Shown here one piece after another: positions 6,932 through 15,303 of a DNA stretch of 22,740 nt. Both the position numbers and the translations under genes were made by a program. The notes under the pieces were generated by a model. The model saw only the letters and a program-made list of their open reading frames with translations, was not told the origin of the DNA and did no database searches. Origin of the DNA: Oscillospiraceae bacterium. GTDB taxonomy: Bacteria > Bacillota > Clostridia > Oscillospirales > Ruminococcaceae. The stretch is from the NCBI GenBank assembly GCA_016295145.1, contig JAEDLR010000034.1, positions 1 to 22,740 on the forward strand. Direction: 5' to 3'. How positions within the stretch are numbered: the first letter of the stretch is position 1; every line of letters starts with the position of its first letter.

Positions 6932-8773
6932 TTATTCTACGGTTACAGACTTTGCCAGATTTCTGGGCTTATCGACATCGAAGCCCTTACCCACCGATAC
7001 ATGATAGGAAAGTAGCTGCAGAGGGATTACCGACAGGCTGCCTGCAAAGAGATCGTCAATCTTCGGAATATACACGGTGAAATCCGCAGTGTCTTCCATG
7101 GCGTAGTTGCCGTAGGTCGTCAGACCAAACAGCTTTGCGCCGCGGCTCTTGACTTCTACCATATTGCTGACAGTTTTTTCATACAGATCACGCTGTGTTG
7201 CAATGCTAAATACCACGGTATTGTCTTCAATCAGACTAATGGGACCATGCTTCAGTTCACCTGCAGCATACGCCTCGGAGTGAATATAGCTGATCTCCTT
7301 GAGTTTTAGGCTGCCTTCCATGCCGATGGCGTAGTCGATGCCGCGGCCGATGAAGAAAGCATCCTTGATATTGACGATCTTTGCAGAATACCATTGAATG
7401 CGTTCTTTGTCATCGTCAAGAATTTTTTGAATTTTCTCAGGAATGGTGTTGATCTCTGCAAGCAACTGATCAAACCGTGCATCGGTGATTTCGCCCCTTG
7501 CCTTTGCAAACTGCAAGGCCAACAGGTAGCCTGCCACCAACTGACAGCTATATGCCTTCGTAGTCGCCACGGAAATCTCAGGGCCTGCCAGTGTATACAG
7601 CACATTGTCCGCCTCTCTGGCAATGGAGGAGCCGACCACATTCACAATGCCCAAGGTCTTGATGCCCGTATCCTTTGCCATGCGGAGCGCCGCCAGTGTG
7701 TCAGCCGTTTCACCGGACTGACTGATGACGATCATCAGGCTGTCGGGAATCAGCTTCATCTTTCTGTAACGGAATTCGGAAGCCAGCTCCACACGCACAT
7801 TTACGCTGGTCAGAGATTCAATCACATACTGTGCAGCAACGCCCACATGGTATGCGGAACCGCAGGCAACAATGTAGATTTGCTGGATGCTGCGCATATC
7901 CTCATCGGTCAGACCGACACTGTCAAAACTGATGGTACCGTTCTTCATCACCGAATTGATGGTATCCTGCACCACCTTCGGCTGCTCGTGGATTTCCTTG
8001 AGCATGAAGTGTTCGTAGCCGCCCTTTTCGGCAGCTTCGGCGTCCCACTCAATGGTTTTCATCTCTTTCTGGATTTCTTCACCGTCCAGATTGAAGAATA
8101 TCACATTGCCTTTGGTCAGCCGTGCCAGTTCCAGATTGCCGATGTAGTAAACATTTCTGGTGTACTTGAGGATTGCGGGCACATCGGAAGCCAGATAGCT
8201 CTCGCCGTCCTTGATACCGATAATCATGGGGCTGTCCTTACGGGCAGCGTAGATCTCTTCGGGATAATCCCGGAACATGACTGCCAGCGCGTAAGAGCCG
8301 CGGATTCTGACAAGTGCGTGGTTCAGAGCATCCACAGGGGTGCCCAGGTACTTTTTGTAGTAGTAATCTACCAGCTTCACAGCTACTTCGGTATCCGTCT
8401 GGGAGTGGAACACATAGCCCTTCTTGATCAGCTTGGCGCGCAGCTCCTGATAGTTTTCAATAATACCGTTGTGTACCGCGATGACATTGCCGTCATCGCT
8501 GCTATGGGGGTGAGAATTCAGCGTAGATGGCTCACCGTGGGTAGCCCAACGGGTGTGACCGATACCGCAGGTACCCGTGACGGCGTTACCGTCGTTGGTC
8601 ATCTCTCTGAGGACTTTCAGCTTGCCTTTTGCCTTTACGATCTCTGCCTCTGCACTGCCGTCGCGAACGGCAATACCGGCTGAGTCATAGCCTCTGTATT
8701 CCAGTTTGGACAATCCATCCAACAGGATCGGGGCAGCTTGGTTGATTCCTGTAAATCCAACAATTCCGCACAT
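6932..8773 (-). CDS. glmS: Glutamine-fructose-6-phosphate aminotransferase (isomerizing)
   Basis: Makes glucosamine-6-phosphate from fructose-6-phosphate and glutamine, the first step toward UDP-GlcNAc for peptidoglycan. The 613 residues are normal in length. MCGIVGFTG places the N-terminal nucleophile Cys2 of the class II glutaminase. GHTRWATHGEPS and HNGIIENY are glutaminase landmarks. Two SIS domains follow (ACGSAYHVG, SQSGETADT, and HGPISLIEDN further on), and the tail LAKSVTVE carries the end typical of the family. RBS AAAGGAG precedes the ATG. A consensus promoter lies about 90 bases upstream, and the leader between is too short for, and does not resemble, a glmS ribozyme. The nucleotidyltransferase follows in the operon. 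Confidence 0.97.
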   Translation of the reverse strand: MCGIVGFTGINQAAPILLDGLSKLEYRGYDSAGIAVRDGSAEAEIVKAKGKLKVLREMTNDGNAVTGTCGIGHTRWATHGEPSTLNSHPHSSDDGNVIAVHNGIIENYQELRAKLIKKGYVFHSQTDTEVAVKLVDYYYKKYLGTPVDALNHALVRIRGSYALAVMFRDYPEEIYAARKDSPMIIGIKDGESYLASDVPAILKYTRNVYYIGNLELARLTKGNVIFFNLDGEEIQKEMKTIEWDAEAAEKGGYEHFMLKEIHEQPKVVQDTINSVMKNGTISFDSVGLTDEDMRSIQQIYIVACGSAYHVGVAAQYVIESLTSVNVRVELASEFRYRKMKLIPDSLMIVISQSGETADTLAALRMAKDTGIKTLGIVNVVGSSIAREADNVLYTLAGPEISVATTKAYSCQLVAGYLLALQFAKARGEITDARFDQLLAEINTIPEKIQKILDDDKERIQWYSAKIVNIKDAFFIGRGIDYAIGMEGSLKLKEISYIHSEAYAAGELKHGPISLIEDNTVVFSIATQRDLYEKTVSNMVEVKSRGAKLFGLTTYGNYAMEDTADFTVYIPKIDDLFAGSLSVIPLQLLSYHVSVGKGFDVDKPRNLAKSVTVE

Positions 8774-8859
8774 AATGGTTACTCCTTTATCTTGTTGATA
8801 CGCCTTGTTTTGGTCATCGTGGTCATCATATGAATCGTATCATAGTAATATACCATTCT

Positions 8860-8888
8860 ATTATACGACATCTTTTTGTGTTTGTCAA
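8860..8888 (-). promoter_or_regulatory. Consensus promoter of glmS
   Basis: On the minus strand, TTGACA (8888-8883), a 17-base spacer and TATAAT (8865-8860), a full match to both sigma-A hexamers. The leader is about 80 bases. It contains TGATACG and CGTATCA arms about 33 bases apart, a weak possible hairpin. The intergenic gap 8774-9093 also holds the divergent promoter and leader listed next, and no gene. Confidence 0.9.
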
Positions 8889-8975
8889 TCACCAATTTCT
8901 ATATTTGTGCAGCGCAGAACGCAGAAGTCCTGTGTACATAGACTTTTTCCGACAAATAATTTTTTGATTTGGGTG

Positions 8976-9004
8976 TTGATTTATATGAAAAAAAGTGCTA
9001 TAAT
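8976..9004 (+). promoter_or_regulatory. Promoter of the Wzz/BY-kinase operon
   Basis: TTGATT (8976-8981), 17-base spacer, TATAAT (8999-9004). Transcription would begin near 9011, leaving a leader of about 83 bases that includes the hairpin at 9019-9054. It is divergent from the glmS promoter, with about 87 bases between the two -35 boxes. Confidence 0.7.
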
Positions 9005-9018
9005 ATACAAATGTGCTG

Positions 9019-9054
9019 TGGGGATGTGTGTCGATGGGTGTCGGCATATCCCCA
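9019..9054 (+). promoter_or_regulatory. Leader hairpin before the BY-kinase gene
   Basis: TGGGGATGTG (9019-9028) pairs with CATATCCCCA (9045-9054) over 10 bp with one G-U, enclosing a 16-base loop that contains TGTCG twice. No T-run follows, so it is not a terminator. It ends 22 bases before the AGGAGG ribosome binding site (9077-9082). It may affect mRNA stability or bind a regulator. Confidence 0.5.
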
Positions 9055-9093
9055 TATCAATGCATTCATATGAACTAGGAGGATCATGGCACT

Positions 9094-10611
9094 ATGGATA
9101 ACGGCAAAGATAATACAATAGATCTGAAAGCAATGTTGCTGCTTTTTCTGGAGAAGTTCTGGATCATTCTGATCGCAATGGCAGTGGGCGGTGCAGCCGC
9201 ATTCGGCTATTCTAAGTATGTGCTGCCCCTTGAGTATTCCTCGCATATTTCCATGTATGTGCAGAGCTATACCAACACAAGCATCAGCACTGAAGATCAG
9301 CAGAACAACATCAGCAATTCCAAACAGCTTATCAATACATATGTCGAGGTGCTGAAAGATGACGCAGTCATGCGCGCTGTAGGCAGTGAATTGCAGAAAA
9401 TGTTTTCTGATGAGGTGCTGCAAAACTGTTTTCGTTTTGAAAACGGTGCAATTGTGCCCTCATCGCTGAAAGGAACCATTCAAATTAAAAGTGTGACGGA
9501 TACCAGTGCGCTGAATGTGCAAACAACCACAAAAGATCCCGAAGTTGCCGCCGCGATTTGTAATGCGCTTGCAGTGGTTGCACCTGAATTTATTGAGGAA
9601 GCCGTCGGTGTCGGCTCCATCAGCACCATTGATACTGCCCATGCAAACAAAAATCCCGTTGCACCGAATACCATGAAGAATACTGCAATTGGTATGCTCG
9701 CCGGCATGATGCTCGCCATGCTTGTGATTTTCCTCGTTGATTTCTTTGATAATACTGTCAAGCAAACAGAGATGCTTTCTGAACGCTACAGCAAGGCAAT
9801 TATCGGAGCTGTGCCGATGGTGGAACTAGGCAGAGCAAAGAAAAAGGCAGGTAAGAAATCCCAGGGACCTGCGCAAGTCCACCTGACCGATGCAAACATC
9901 CCTTTTCCGATTGTAGAGAGCTACAAGCTGATCCGAACCAATATTACCTTTGCACTTTCTACCTATGAAAAGAAAATCCTTGCGATCTCCTCTGCGAATC
10001 CCAATGAGGGCAAATCCACCATATCCGCAAACATCGCCATTGCAGCCGCGCAAAGCGGCAACAGCGTTCTGCTGATTGATGCCGATATGCGAAAGCCCGT
10101 GCAGCACACGATTTTTAAATTGAAGAATAAGAGAGGTCTTTCGTCTGCGATCAGTAAAATTGATTCGGTGGATAGTTGCATTCAGAAATCCGTGATGGAG
10201 AATCTGGATGTGATGACAGCCGGTCCAATTCCACCCAATCCCTCGGAACTGCTTTCATCCGCTGCTGCCGCCGAGATGTTCGATGCTCTAAGCAAACGTT
10301 ATGCGCTGATTATCGTTGATCTTCCCCCTGTGTGTGTGGTATCCGATGCACTGACGCTCAGCGGCAATGTGGCAGGTATGGTCATGGTTGCAAAATACGG
10401 CGAAACGACATTCGATGCGCTGGAAGAAGCAATGCGCCGTATTGATCAGGCGAATATGAATCTGTTGGGATTCATCCTGGGGCAGATCGAAACAAAGCAC
10501 CATGGCGCGAAGTACTACAGCTACAAGCACAAATACGGGTACGACGGTCATGGATACGATTATGCCTATCATGAGAAATCCGCGACGGAAGAAAGTGAAA
10601 CTTCATGCTGA
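9094..10611 (+). CDS. Fused Wzz chain-length regulator / BY tyrosine kinase
   Basis: A 505-residue membrane protein of the capsular/exopolysaccharide co-polymerase family. Transmembrane segments lie at about 22-40 and 197-217, enclosing an extracytoplasmic Wzz loop. The cytosolic kinase has Walker A (NPNEGKST, 302-309), Walker A' (VLLIDADMRKP, 325-335) and Walker B (IIVDLPP, 406-412). The tail holds eight tyrosines between 474 and 492, the usual autophosphorylation cluster. Kinase and Wzz are often separate genes in Firmicutes; here they are fused. The start ATG 9094 sits 11 bases after AGGAGG; an out-of-frame ATG at 9086 is too close to that site. The cognate phosphatase overlaps its 3' end. 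No glycosyltransferase or flippase gene is adjacent. Confidence 0.9.
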   Translation: MDNGKDNTIDLKAMLLLFLEKFWIILIAMAVGGAAAFGYSKYVLPLEYSSHISMYVQSYTNTSISTEDQQNNISNSKQLINTYVEVLKDDAVMRAVGSELQKMFSDEVLQNCFRFENGAIVPSSLKGTIQIKSVTDTSALNVQTTTKDPEVAAAICNALAVVAPEFIEEAVGVGSISTIDTAHANKNPVAPNTMKNTAIGMLAGMMLAMLVIFLVDFFDNTVKQTEMLSERYSKAIIGAVPMVELGRAKKKAGKKSQGPAQVHLTDANIPFPIVESYKLIRTNITFALSTYEKKILAISSANPNEGKSTISANIAIAAAQSGNSVLLIDADMRKPVQHTIFKLKNKRGLSSAISKIDSVDSCIQKSVMENLDVMTAGPIPPNPSELLSSAAAAEMFDALSKRYALIIVDLPPVCVVSDALTLSGNVAGMVMVAKYGETTFDALEEAMRRIDQANMNLLGFILGQIETKHHGAKYYSYKHKYGYDGHGYDYAYHEKSATEESETSC

Positions 10612-11336
10612 CCGATTATCATGCTCATATTCTGCCGGCATTGGATGACGGCGCCCGTGATACAGAAACCGCTCTGGCAATGCTGCATCTCCTGCAGAAG
10701 CAAGGGGTGCAGCGCGTAGTTGCCACACCGCATTTTTTATGTCATCGTGAACGATCGGTTATACACTTTCTGGAAAAACGGCAGGCGGCACTGGCAAAGA
10801 TTCAGGATGCTGCACCCATTCCGATTCTGACTGGAGCAGAAGTTGCTTTGGAGCACGGTATCTCCGATGTGCAGGATATTACAAAGCTTGCCATCGGGAA
10901 TACCAATCTGATTCTGATGGAGCTCCCGTATCGGCAATTTGAGAGCTGGATGGCGGATGAGTTGTATCATCTTTCTGTGGCATATGGATTGCAGGTCGTG
11001 CTGGCGCATATCCACAGGTATTGTGCATATGTTTCCAAATCGGAAATGCAGCAGCTTCTGCAGCTAGACGCCGTGTTCCAGATCAATGCCGATGCGTTTG
11101 ATCATTGGAAGGAACGGGGGCTGGTAAAAGAATTGCTGCAAAGCGAACGGAAGATCGTGTTTGGCTCGGATTGCCACAATATGACTGACCGAAAGCCCAA
11201 TTGGGATGTTCTGCAAAAGCGACTTCGGCGGAGCACCGATCGGTTGCATGATGCCAATACCATTCTTGACCAACATCTTGAAGGAGCGAAGCATATTTCC
11301 GCATCCGAATGCCCTGATGCTTTTTCCCACCCATAA
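10605..11336 (+). CDS. CpsB/CapC-type tyrosine-protein phosphatase (PHP family)
   Basis: A 243-residue manganese-dependent phosphatase of the PHP superfamily, expected to dephosphorylate the tyrosine tail of the BY-kinase and so control polymer length. Metal-binding motifs are present in order: DYHAHILPALDDG (H6, H8, D14-D15), VATPHF, TGAEVAL, LAHIHRY and FGSDCHN. It overlaps the kinase gene by 7 bases (ATGCTGA) and is surely co-translated. The ribosome binding site is weak (GGAAGAAAG), consistent with coupling. The C-terminal 20 residues look unstructured. A clear terminator follows directly, so the operon contains only these two genes. Confidence 0.92.
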   Translation: MLTDYHAHILPALDDGARDTETALAMLHLLQKQGVQRVVATPHFLCHRERSVIHFLEKRQAALAKIQDAAPIPILTGAEVALEHGISDVQDITKLAIGNTNLILMELPYRQFESWMADELYHLSVAYGLQVVLAHIHRYCAYVSKSEMQQLLQLDAVFQINADAFDHWKERGLVKELLQSERKIVFGSDCHNMTDRKPNWDVLQKRLRRSTDRLHDANTILDQHLEGAKHISASECPDAFSHP

Positions 11337-11344
11337 TAAAACAC

Positions 11345-11380
11345 TGCGACCGACTGCTTAGGCAATCGGTCGCATTTTGT
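11345..11380 (+). terminator. Bidirectional terminator between cpsB-like and yhaN-like genes
   Basis: Arms TGCGACCGA (11345-11353) and TCGGTCGCA (11366-11374) are perfect. The interior TGC/GCA pair extends the stem after one mismatch, leaving a TTAG loop. ATTTTGTTG follows on the + strand, and a GTGTTTTATT stretch on the minus strand. It serves both convergent operons. Confidence 0.85.
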
Positions 11381-11395
11381 TGAAGTGATACTGAT

Positions 11396-13771
11396 TCAGA
11401 TTCTGATGACATTGCCGTCAAGCATCTCTGTATACGCTTCATGGCAAGTCAGGAAAATCACCTGATGGCGTTTGGCGCATTCCTGAATCAACTTGCAGGA
11501 CTGCGCAACGCGCTGTGCGTCCATATCGGTGAAGGGGTCATCCAGCACAATGATGCCGTTGCCTTCTGGAAACAGGTGGTCTAGCACTGCCAGACGAAAC
11601 GCCAGCGAAACGGTTTCTTTGGTTCCCTCGGAGAGCGTGCTGTAGTCCATCCGGTGATTGCCGCTGTATATACTCATGTTCAACTGATTGGGATCCGGAA
11701 AAGCAGAAGAAACTCTGCCCTCCGAGATTACACGCAGATAGCGCGTGAAGCTTTCGGCAATATCCTGCGTGGGATTGTTCTGTATCGTCTGCTTTTGCAG
11801 CGCAAATACCTCGGCAATATGCATCCAGTGCCCCAGCAACGCTTTCTTTTCCGCAAAACGTCGTCTTGCCTGTTCCGCTTGCTCTACAGGGTCAGCGGTG
11901 CGTTTCTCTTGCTCGTTTTCCAGATGACTGCGTGCGCCGATCTTTGCCGCCAATGCTTCATCACGGATCTCTTGCCTTGTTTTCAACTGCGCTTTCAGCA
12001 TGACAAGATGGCGTTCAGGGTCAGATATCGCAGCGTATTCGGCAGGGATATCCTCCGCTGCCTTGACCGATTCCCGTAGTGCTTGCAAATCCGCTTCCAA
12101 TTCATCTGCCCTGTTTTTCAGCGCGTCCATGTCACCATATTCGGCGGCAAAACTTTCAGCGGTTGTTTCCTTCTCAGCAAGAAACCGCACAATATCCCTG
12201 CTGCCGCAAAGGGCGTGAATATCCGCATCAATGCTTTCTTTGCTTCGCATACTGGTATCTATTGCATCTACCGCGGATTTCAGTGCGGCGTATTCGGTTT
12301 TGCCCAGTACCGTAGAAAGCTGTTCTTTTCGCAACTCGATGCGGTTATGTGCATCGGTAATGCGCTTTGCAAGCTGTTCCAGTGCCTCAAGATCTGCTAC
12401 ACCATAACGGTTGAAAATGTCACGAAATACTTGCTGTTGCGCGGCAATGGCGGTTTCTGTTTCAGAAACATTCACATTGGCAGGACTGAGCTGCATCTCC
12501 ATCACGCCGGGAATCATTACCGTTACCGCCTCGGCAATGGGCAGCCTGTGATCGGTAATATCCAGTTCCTGCCCGGTGCGCAGCGAGGTGATATGCACAG
12601 TATGGTCACCCAGCATTCGGATCGCTGCATTGAGATTCATGCCGCACAGTGTTTGCTCCAATGCAGCGATGTTTTTTTGTGCCTTTTTCACTGCCGCAAT
12701 TTCTTCTCGGGTGGGGCAAGCCTGTGCAGCAAACTGTTCCTGTAGCCTGTTAATCTCATCGCTGAGCCTTTTTGCGCTTTCATATTGTTCATACAGTGCC
12801 CGATGTTCGCTTTCGGCTTTCAGTGCAGTCGCTTTCCGGATGGTATCGGTCAGCAGCGGCCATTGCACGAGGATATCCTTGCACTTGGTGACTTCTTTTT
12901 CCAACTGCGCGATTCTTTTGCGTCGCTCACTCTGAACAGTAAGCATCCCTGCAAAGGACTGAAAACGGGAATATGCATCCTCGGCTTCCAAAGCGGCGTT
13001 GTCCTTGATTTTATAGTCAACGGCTGTTTCATCTGCTACTTTTTCCAAGTTATGAATGGTTTCCAGTGCCTGTTCAGCATCTTCCATTTGATAGTAAGCC
13101 GTTAGAATCTCTCCCAGATCCTTTGCCCAGCGTCTGCTGTTGCGAACGGGGATTCCTTTTTCCATATCCCAATGTTTGCCTGCGATCTCCTCTATTCGTT
13201 TGCGGATGGCTTCTTCCACGGCATCGGCAGTGATACCGTCGCTTTCGGCAAATGCCCGTGATACCGCATGGATGATTTCCTGTTTGGCATCGGTCTTTTG
13301 TGCGGCATCCAGAATGGTTTGCAACGAAATATCTGAGTTATGCTGTGAGGAAAAGAGCATATCGGAGTAAACTCCTTCGCCGTACAGCAGAATTTCTTTC
13401 AACAAAGCATCCATTCGTTTCTGGTCACGAATCATACCGTCCGGTGTGGAGAGCGTGCATCTTGGCTCGTCGCCCCATTCTTTGGTCAGCGTAAAGACGC
13501 CCTTCGGCGTTTCTATGGTGACTGTGCCGTCTATAAAATCACCCTGATTGCCGCCTGTCTTCAGTTCGCTTGGAAAATATAGCTTTTTGAATTCTTTGTC
13601 TTTTCGGCCGTCAATGCGCGCATTTTGAAACAGTGTGCGCGACAGCAGATTGACCAGTGTGCTTTTGCCGCTTTCATTTTTGCCACAAACCAGATTGATG
13701 CCGTCCGTCAGAGAGATGCTTTTATCGCGAATACCTGCAAACTGTCTACAGGCAATGGTTTTGATTTTCAT
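11396..13771 (-). CDS. YhaN/SbcC-like SMC-type ATPase
   Basis: A 791-residue ATPase expected to work with the adjacent Mre11-like nuclease on DNA ends. Walker A is GKNESGKST (30-38). The ABC signature LSEGTKETVS lies near residue 712, and Walker B LDDPFTDMD at 743-751, followed by a switch-like LTCHEAY. The middle (about 180-670) is Glu/Lys/Ala-rich and reads as two long coiled-coil arms. I find no CxxC zinc hook at the turn, which fits the YhaN branch rather than SbcC/Rad50. The start lies one base after the nuclease stop, with GGAGGG inside the nuclease 3' end. DNA-repair function is inferred from the family. Confidence 0.85.
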   Translation of the reverse strand: MKIKTIACRQFAGIRDKSISLTDGINLVCGKNESGKSTLVNLLSRTLFQNARIDGRKDKEFKKLYFPSELKTGGNQGDFIDGTVTIETPKGVFTLTKEWGDEPRCTLSTPDGMIRDQKRMDALLKEILLYGEGVYSDMLFSSQHNSDISLQTILDAAQKTDAKQEIIHAVSRAFAESDGITADAVEEAIRKRIEEIAGKHWDMEKGIPVRNSRRWAKDLGEILTAYYQMEDAEQALETIHNLEKVADETAVDYKIKDNAALEAEDAYSRFQSFAGMLTVQSERRKRIAQLEKEVTKCKDILVQWPLLTDTIRKATALKAESEHRALYEQYESAKRLSDEINRLQEQFAAQACPTREEIAAVKKAQKNIAALEQTLCGMNLNAAIRMLGDHTVHITSLRTGQELDITDHRLPIAEAVTVMIPGVMEMQLSPANVNVSETETAIAAQQQVFRDIFNRYGVADLEALEQLAKRITDAHNRIELRKEQLSTVLGKTEYAALKSAVDAIDTSMRSKESIDADIHALCGSRDIVRFLAEKETTAESFAAEYGDMDALKNRADELEADLQALRESVKAAEDIPAEYAAISDPERHLVMLKAQLKTRQEIRDEALAAKIGARSHLENEQEKRTADPVEQAEQARRRFAEKKALLGHWMHIAEVFALQKQTIQNNPTQDIAESFTRYLRVISEGRVSSAFPDPNQLNMSIYSGNHRMDYSTLSEGTKETVSLAFRLAVLDHLFPEGNGIIVLDDPFTDMDAQRVAQSCKLIQECAKRHQVIFLTCHEAYTEMLDGNVIRI

Positions 13772-13772
13772 C

Positions 13773-14900
13773 TTATTTGCCCTCCTTCAACGATTGCAGC
13801 AATTCATATGCAAGCTGTGCTTCTTTCGGATCATCCAGCAAGGCGGTCAACAGCCTGCCCGACAGAGAGGTTTCCGCAAATTCAGCATCAATCAGTTCTT
13901 TGGAGATCAGTTTGCTGAGGGCACTGTCGTTGTAAGTGCTTTCCAAGAAACGGGATAATTTTTGCGAAATCATAGCAGATCGGTTGTCATATTCTTCTGC
14001 AGTCACTGCACCCGTAAGCGTCAGATCCACTACGCTGTTGTCACCAATATCAGCAAGGGCGCGGTCTAAGATCGCTTCCATTTCGTCTGCCTTCAGTGGG
14101 ATGGTTTTCCGGTAAAAGCGCAGCTTGCCCGAAGTGACTTTTTTTGCGCGGATCTTTTTTTGCTCGTCAATTGCAATGATAAAGCAAAGCCCCTCGGTAT
14201 TGCAGGAAACATCGGTCTGCACGTGCGTGCCCGCGTTGAGAATTCTTTCACAGGGGGTAAAATCTTCCGTCAGATTGGCTGGAAACGGCACATGAGTGTG
14301 ACCGATCAGCCATACATCCACAGGGATGCTTTCCAGCTCCTGACGGGTCATCAGGAAATACTGTCCCTCTCGGTCAATTGTTTCACCCCGTACTGCACCG
14401 TGGGCAATGCCGATGCGGTAGGTCGCATCAGCAGTGATATTCTCTTTCTTGATCCAATCCAGATTATTTTTGCCGACCTCTGAATGCAGCGAGGTGCAGT
14501 GGGCAGGATAAAGCACCACCGGGTTTCCGTCAACGGTCAGGGCATAGGGGCGGTATTCGGTCAGCAGCATGATATTGTCTTTTTCGGCTGCCACATCCTG
14601 AAAGTGTTGCCATATCTTAGCGTTGTCTTCATAATAATCGTGATTGCCGGGCAGCACCACTACCGTGCCATGAAAACCCGAGAGCATATCCAGCAGTGTT
14701 TGTACATCCCTTTTGGGGATGCTGTAGGTGTTTTCAAACAAATCGCCCGTGATTACAAACAGAGCGCAGTGTTCGCTGTTGGCGATCGCGACCATATCCG
14801 CAAAGGCATGGATTCTTGCAGCAATGAGCTGATCTTTCTGTTCATGGTTTGCGTATTTTAATCCGATGTGGTTATCACCGGTCTGAAAAATTTTCAGCAT
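13773..14900 (-). CDS. YhaO/SbcD-like DNA exonuclease (metallophosphoesterase)
   Basis: A 375-residue calcineurin-fold nuclease of the Mre11/SbcD/YhaO group. The metal ligands are in order: GDNHIG (D9, H11), GDLFE (D54 region), GNHD (85-88), GIAHGA (H167) and GHTH (200-203). I place the start at ATG 14900 (MLKIFQTGDNHIG). An upstream in-frame GTG at 14918 overlaps the AAAGG ribosome binding site that serves 14900 at about 10 bases, so it is unlikely. It is the first gene of a two-gene operon with the ATPase, the usual arrangement for these complexes. The C-terminal third should contact the ATPase. Confidence 0.88.
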   Translation of the reverse strand: MLKIFQTGDNHIGLKYANHEQKDQLIAARIHAFADMVAIANSEHCALFVITGDLFENTYSIPKRDVQTLLDMLSGFHGTVVVLPGNHDYYEDNAKIWQHFQDVAAEKDNIMLLTEYRPYALTVDGNPVVLYPAHCTSLHSEVGKNNLDWIKKENITADATYRIGIAHGAVRGETIDREGQYFLMTRQELESIPVDVWLIGHTHVPFPANLTEDFTPCERILNAGTHVQTDVSCNTEGLCFIIAIDEQKKIRAKKVTSGKLRFYRKTIPLKADEMEAILDRALADIGDNSVVDLTLTGAVTAEEYDNRSAMISQKLSRFLESTYNDSALSKLISKELIDAEFAETSLSGRLLTALLDDPKEAQLAYELLQSLKEGK

Positions 14901-14963
14901 AGCAGTACATCCTTTCACTTTTTGTTTTGTGCAAGTGCAAAACGGTGATGCATTTTTACATCC

Positions 14964-14992
14964 ATTTTATCACAAATTCTACCTTTTTGCAA
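14964..14992 (-). promoter_or_regulatory. Promoter of the yhaO-yhaN-like operon
   Basis: On the minus strand, TTGCAA (14992-14987), 17-base spacer, TAAAAT (14969-14964), about 64 bases before the start codon. The adjoining stretch 14993-15228 contains the 10-base palindrome GTATATATAC (15024-15033) and a run of seven C's near 15052. I see no gene or known riboswitch in it. Confidence 0.65.
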
Positions 14993-15228
14993 GCTTTTCG
15001 TCATTTTTGGAGCGAAAATATAGGTATATATACTTGTATCAAGATGCGGCACCCCCCCACAGAATTCCTGAAATGCAAGCCGGATCATGCGGTTACAAGC
15101 CAATTGATGCAAGGAGAATGGTTACACGGGGTAAATAAACGCCAACGATTTGCGCTCAACCAGAATAACAACGCTATGGTGCGCTGCCGGCACAATCCGT
15201 TTTTCTTTTCCATATCAGAAATTCAGTG

Positions 15229-15257
15229 TTGCAAATTTTCCCGTTTTGTGATATACT
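15229..15257 (+). promoter_or_regulatory. Promoter of the cysteine synthase gene
   Basis: TTGCAA (15229-15234), 17-base spacer, TATACT (15252-15257). Transcription would start near 15264, inside the palindrome listed separately, giving a leader of about 40 bases to the TTG start. Confidence 0.65.
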
Positions 15258-15269
15258 GTAACAGTATAT
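15251..15269. promoter_or_regulatory. Perfect palindromic operator over the cysteine synthase -10 box
   Basis: ATATACTG (15251-15258), TAA, CAGTATAT (15262-15269): 8-bp perfect arms around a 3-base centre. It covers the -10 hexamer and the probable transcription start, the classic position for a repressor dimer. The binding protein is not encoded next to it. Confidence 0.6.
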
Positions 15270-15303
15270 GAATTTGTGTGTTGTGTATCGGGAGGGATAT
15301 TCA

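Noticed and set aside
7394..8683. Plus-strand open frame of 429 codons opposite glmS
   Set aside because: glmS on the minus strand is unmistakable; the + translation is His/Gln-rich with no known motif.
9086..9118. Out-of-frame ATG and 11-codon mini-ORF before the BY-kinase start
   Set aside because: It is only 3 bases after AGGAGG, too close for normal initiation; most likely incidental.
14901..14918. Upstream GTG start for the YhaO-like nuclease
   Set aside because: The GTG overlaps the AAAGG site that serves ATG 14900 at good spacing, and the family N-terminus begins at that ATG.
14993..15228. Riboswitch or T-box before the cysteine synthase gene
   Set aside because: No SAM, T-box or other known core was recognisable, and the predicted transcription start lies downstream of this stretch.
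14927..15271. Plus-strand 114-codon frame upstream of the cysteine synthase
   Set aside because: It spans the yhaO promoter and the cysK promoter and has no ribosome binding site or recognisable domain.
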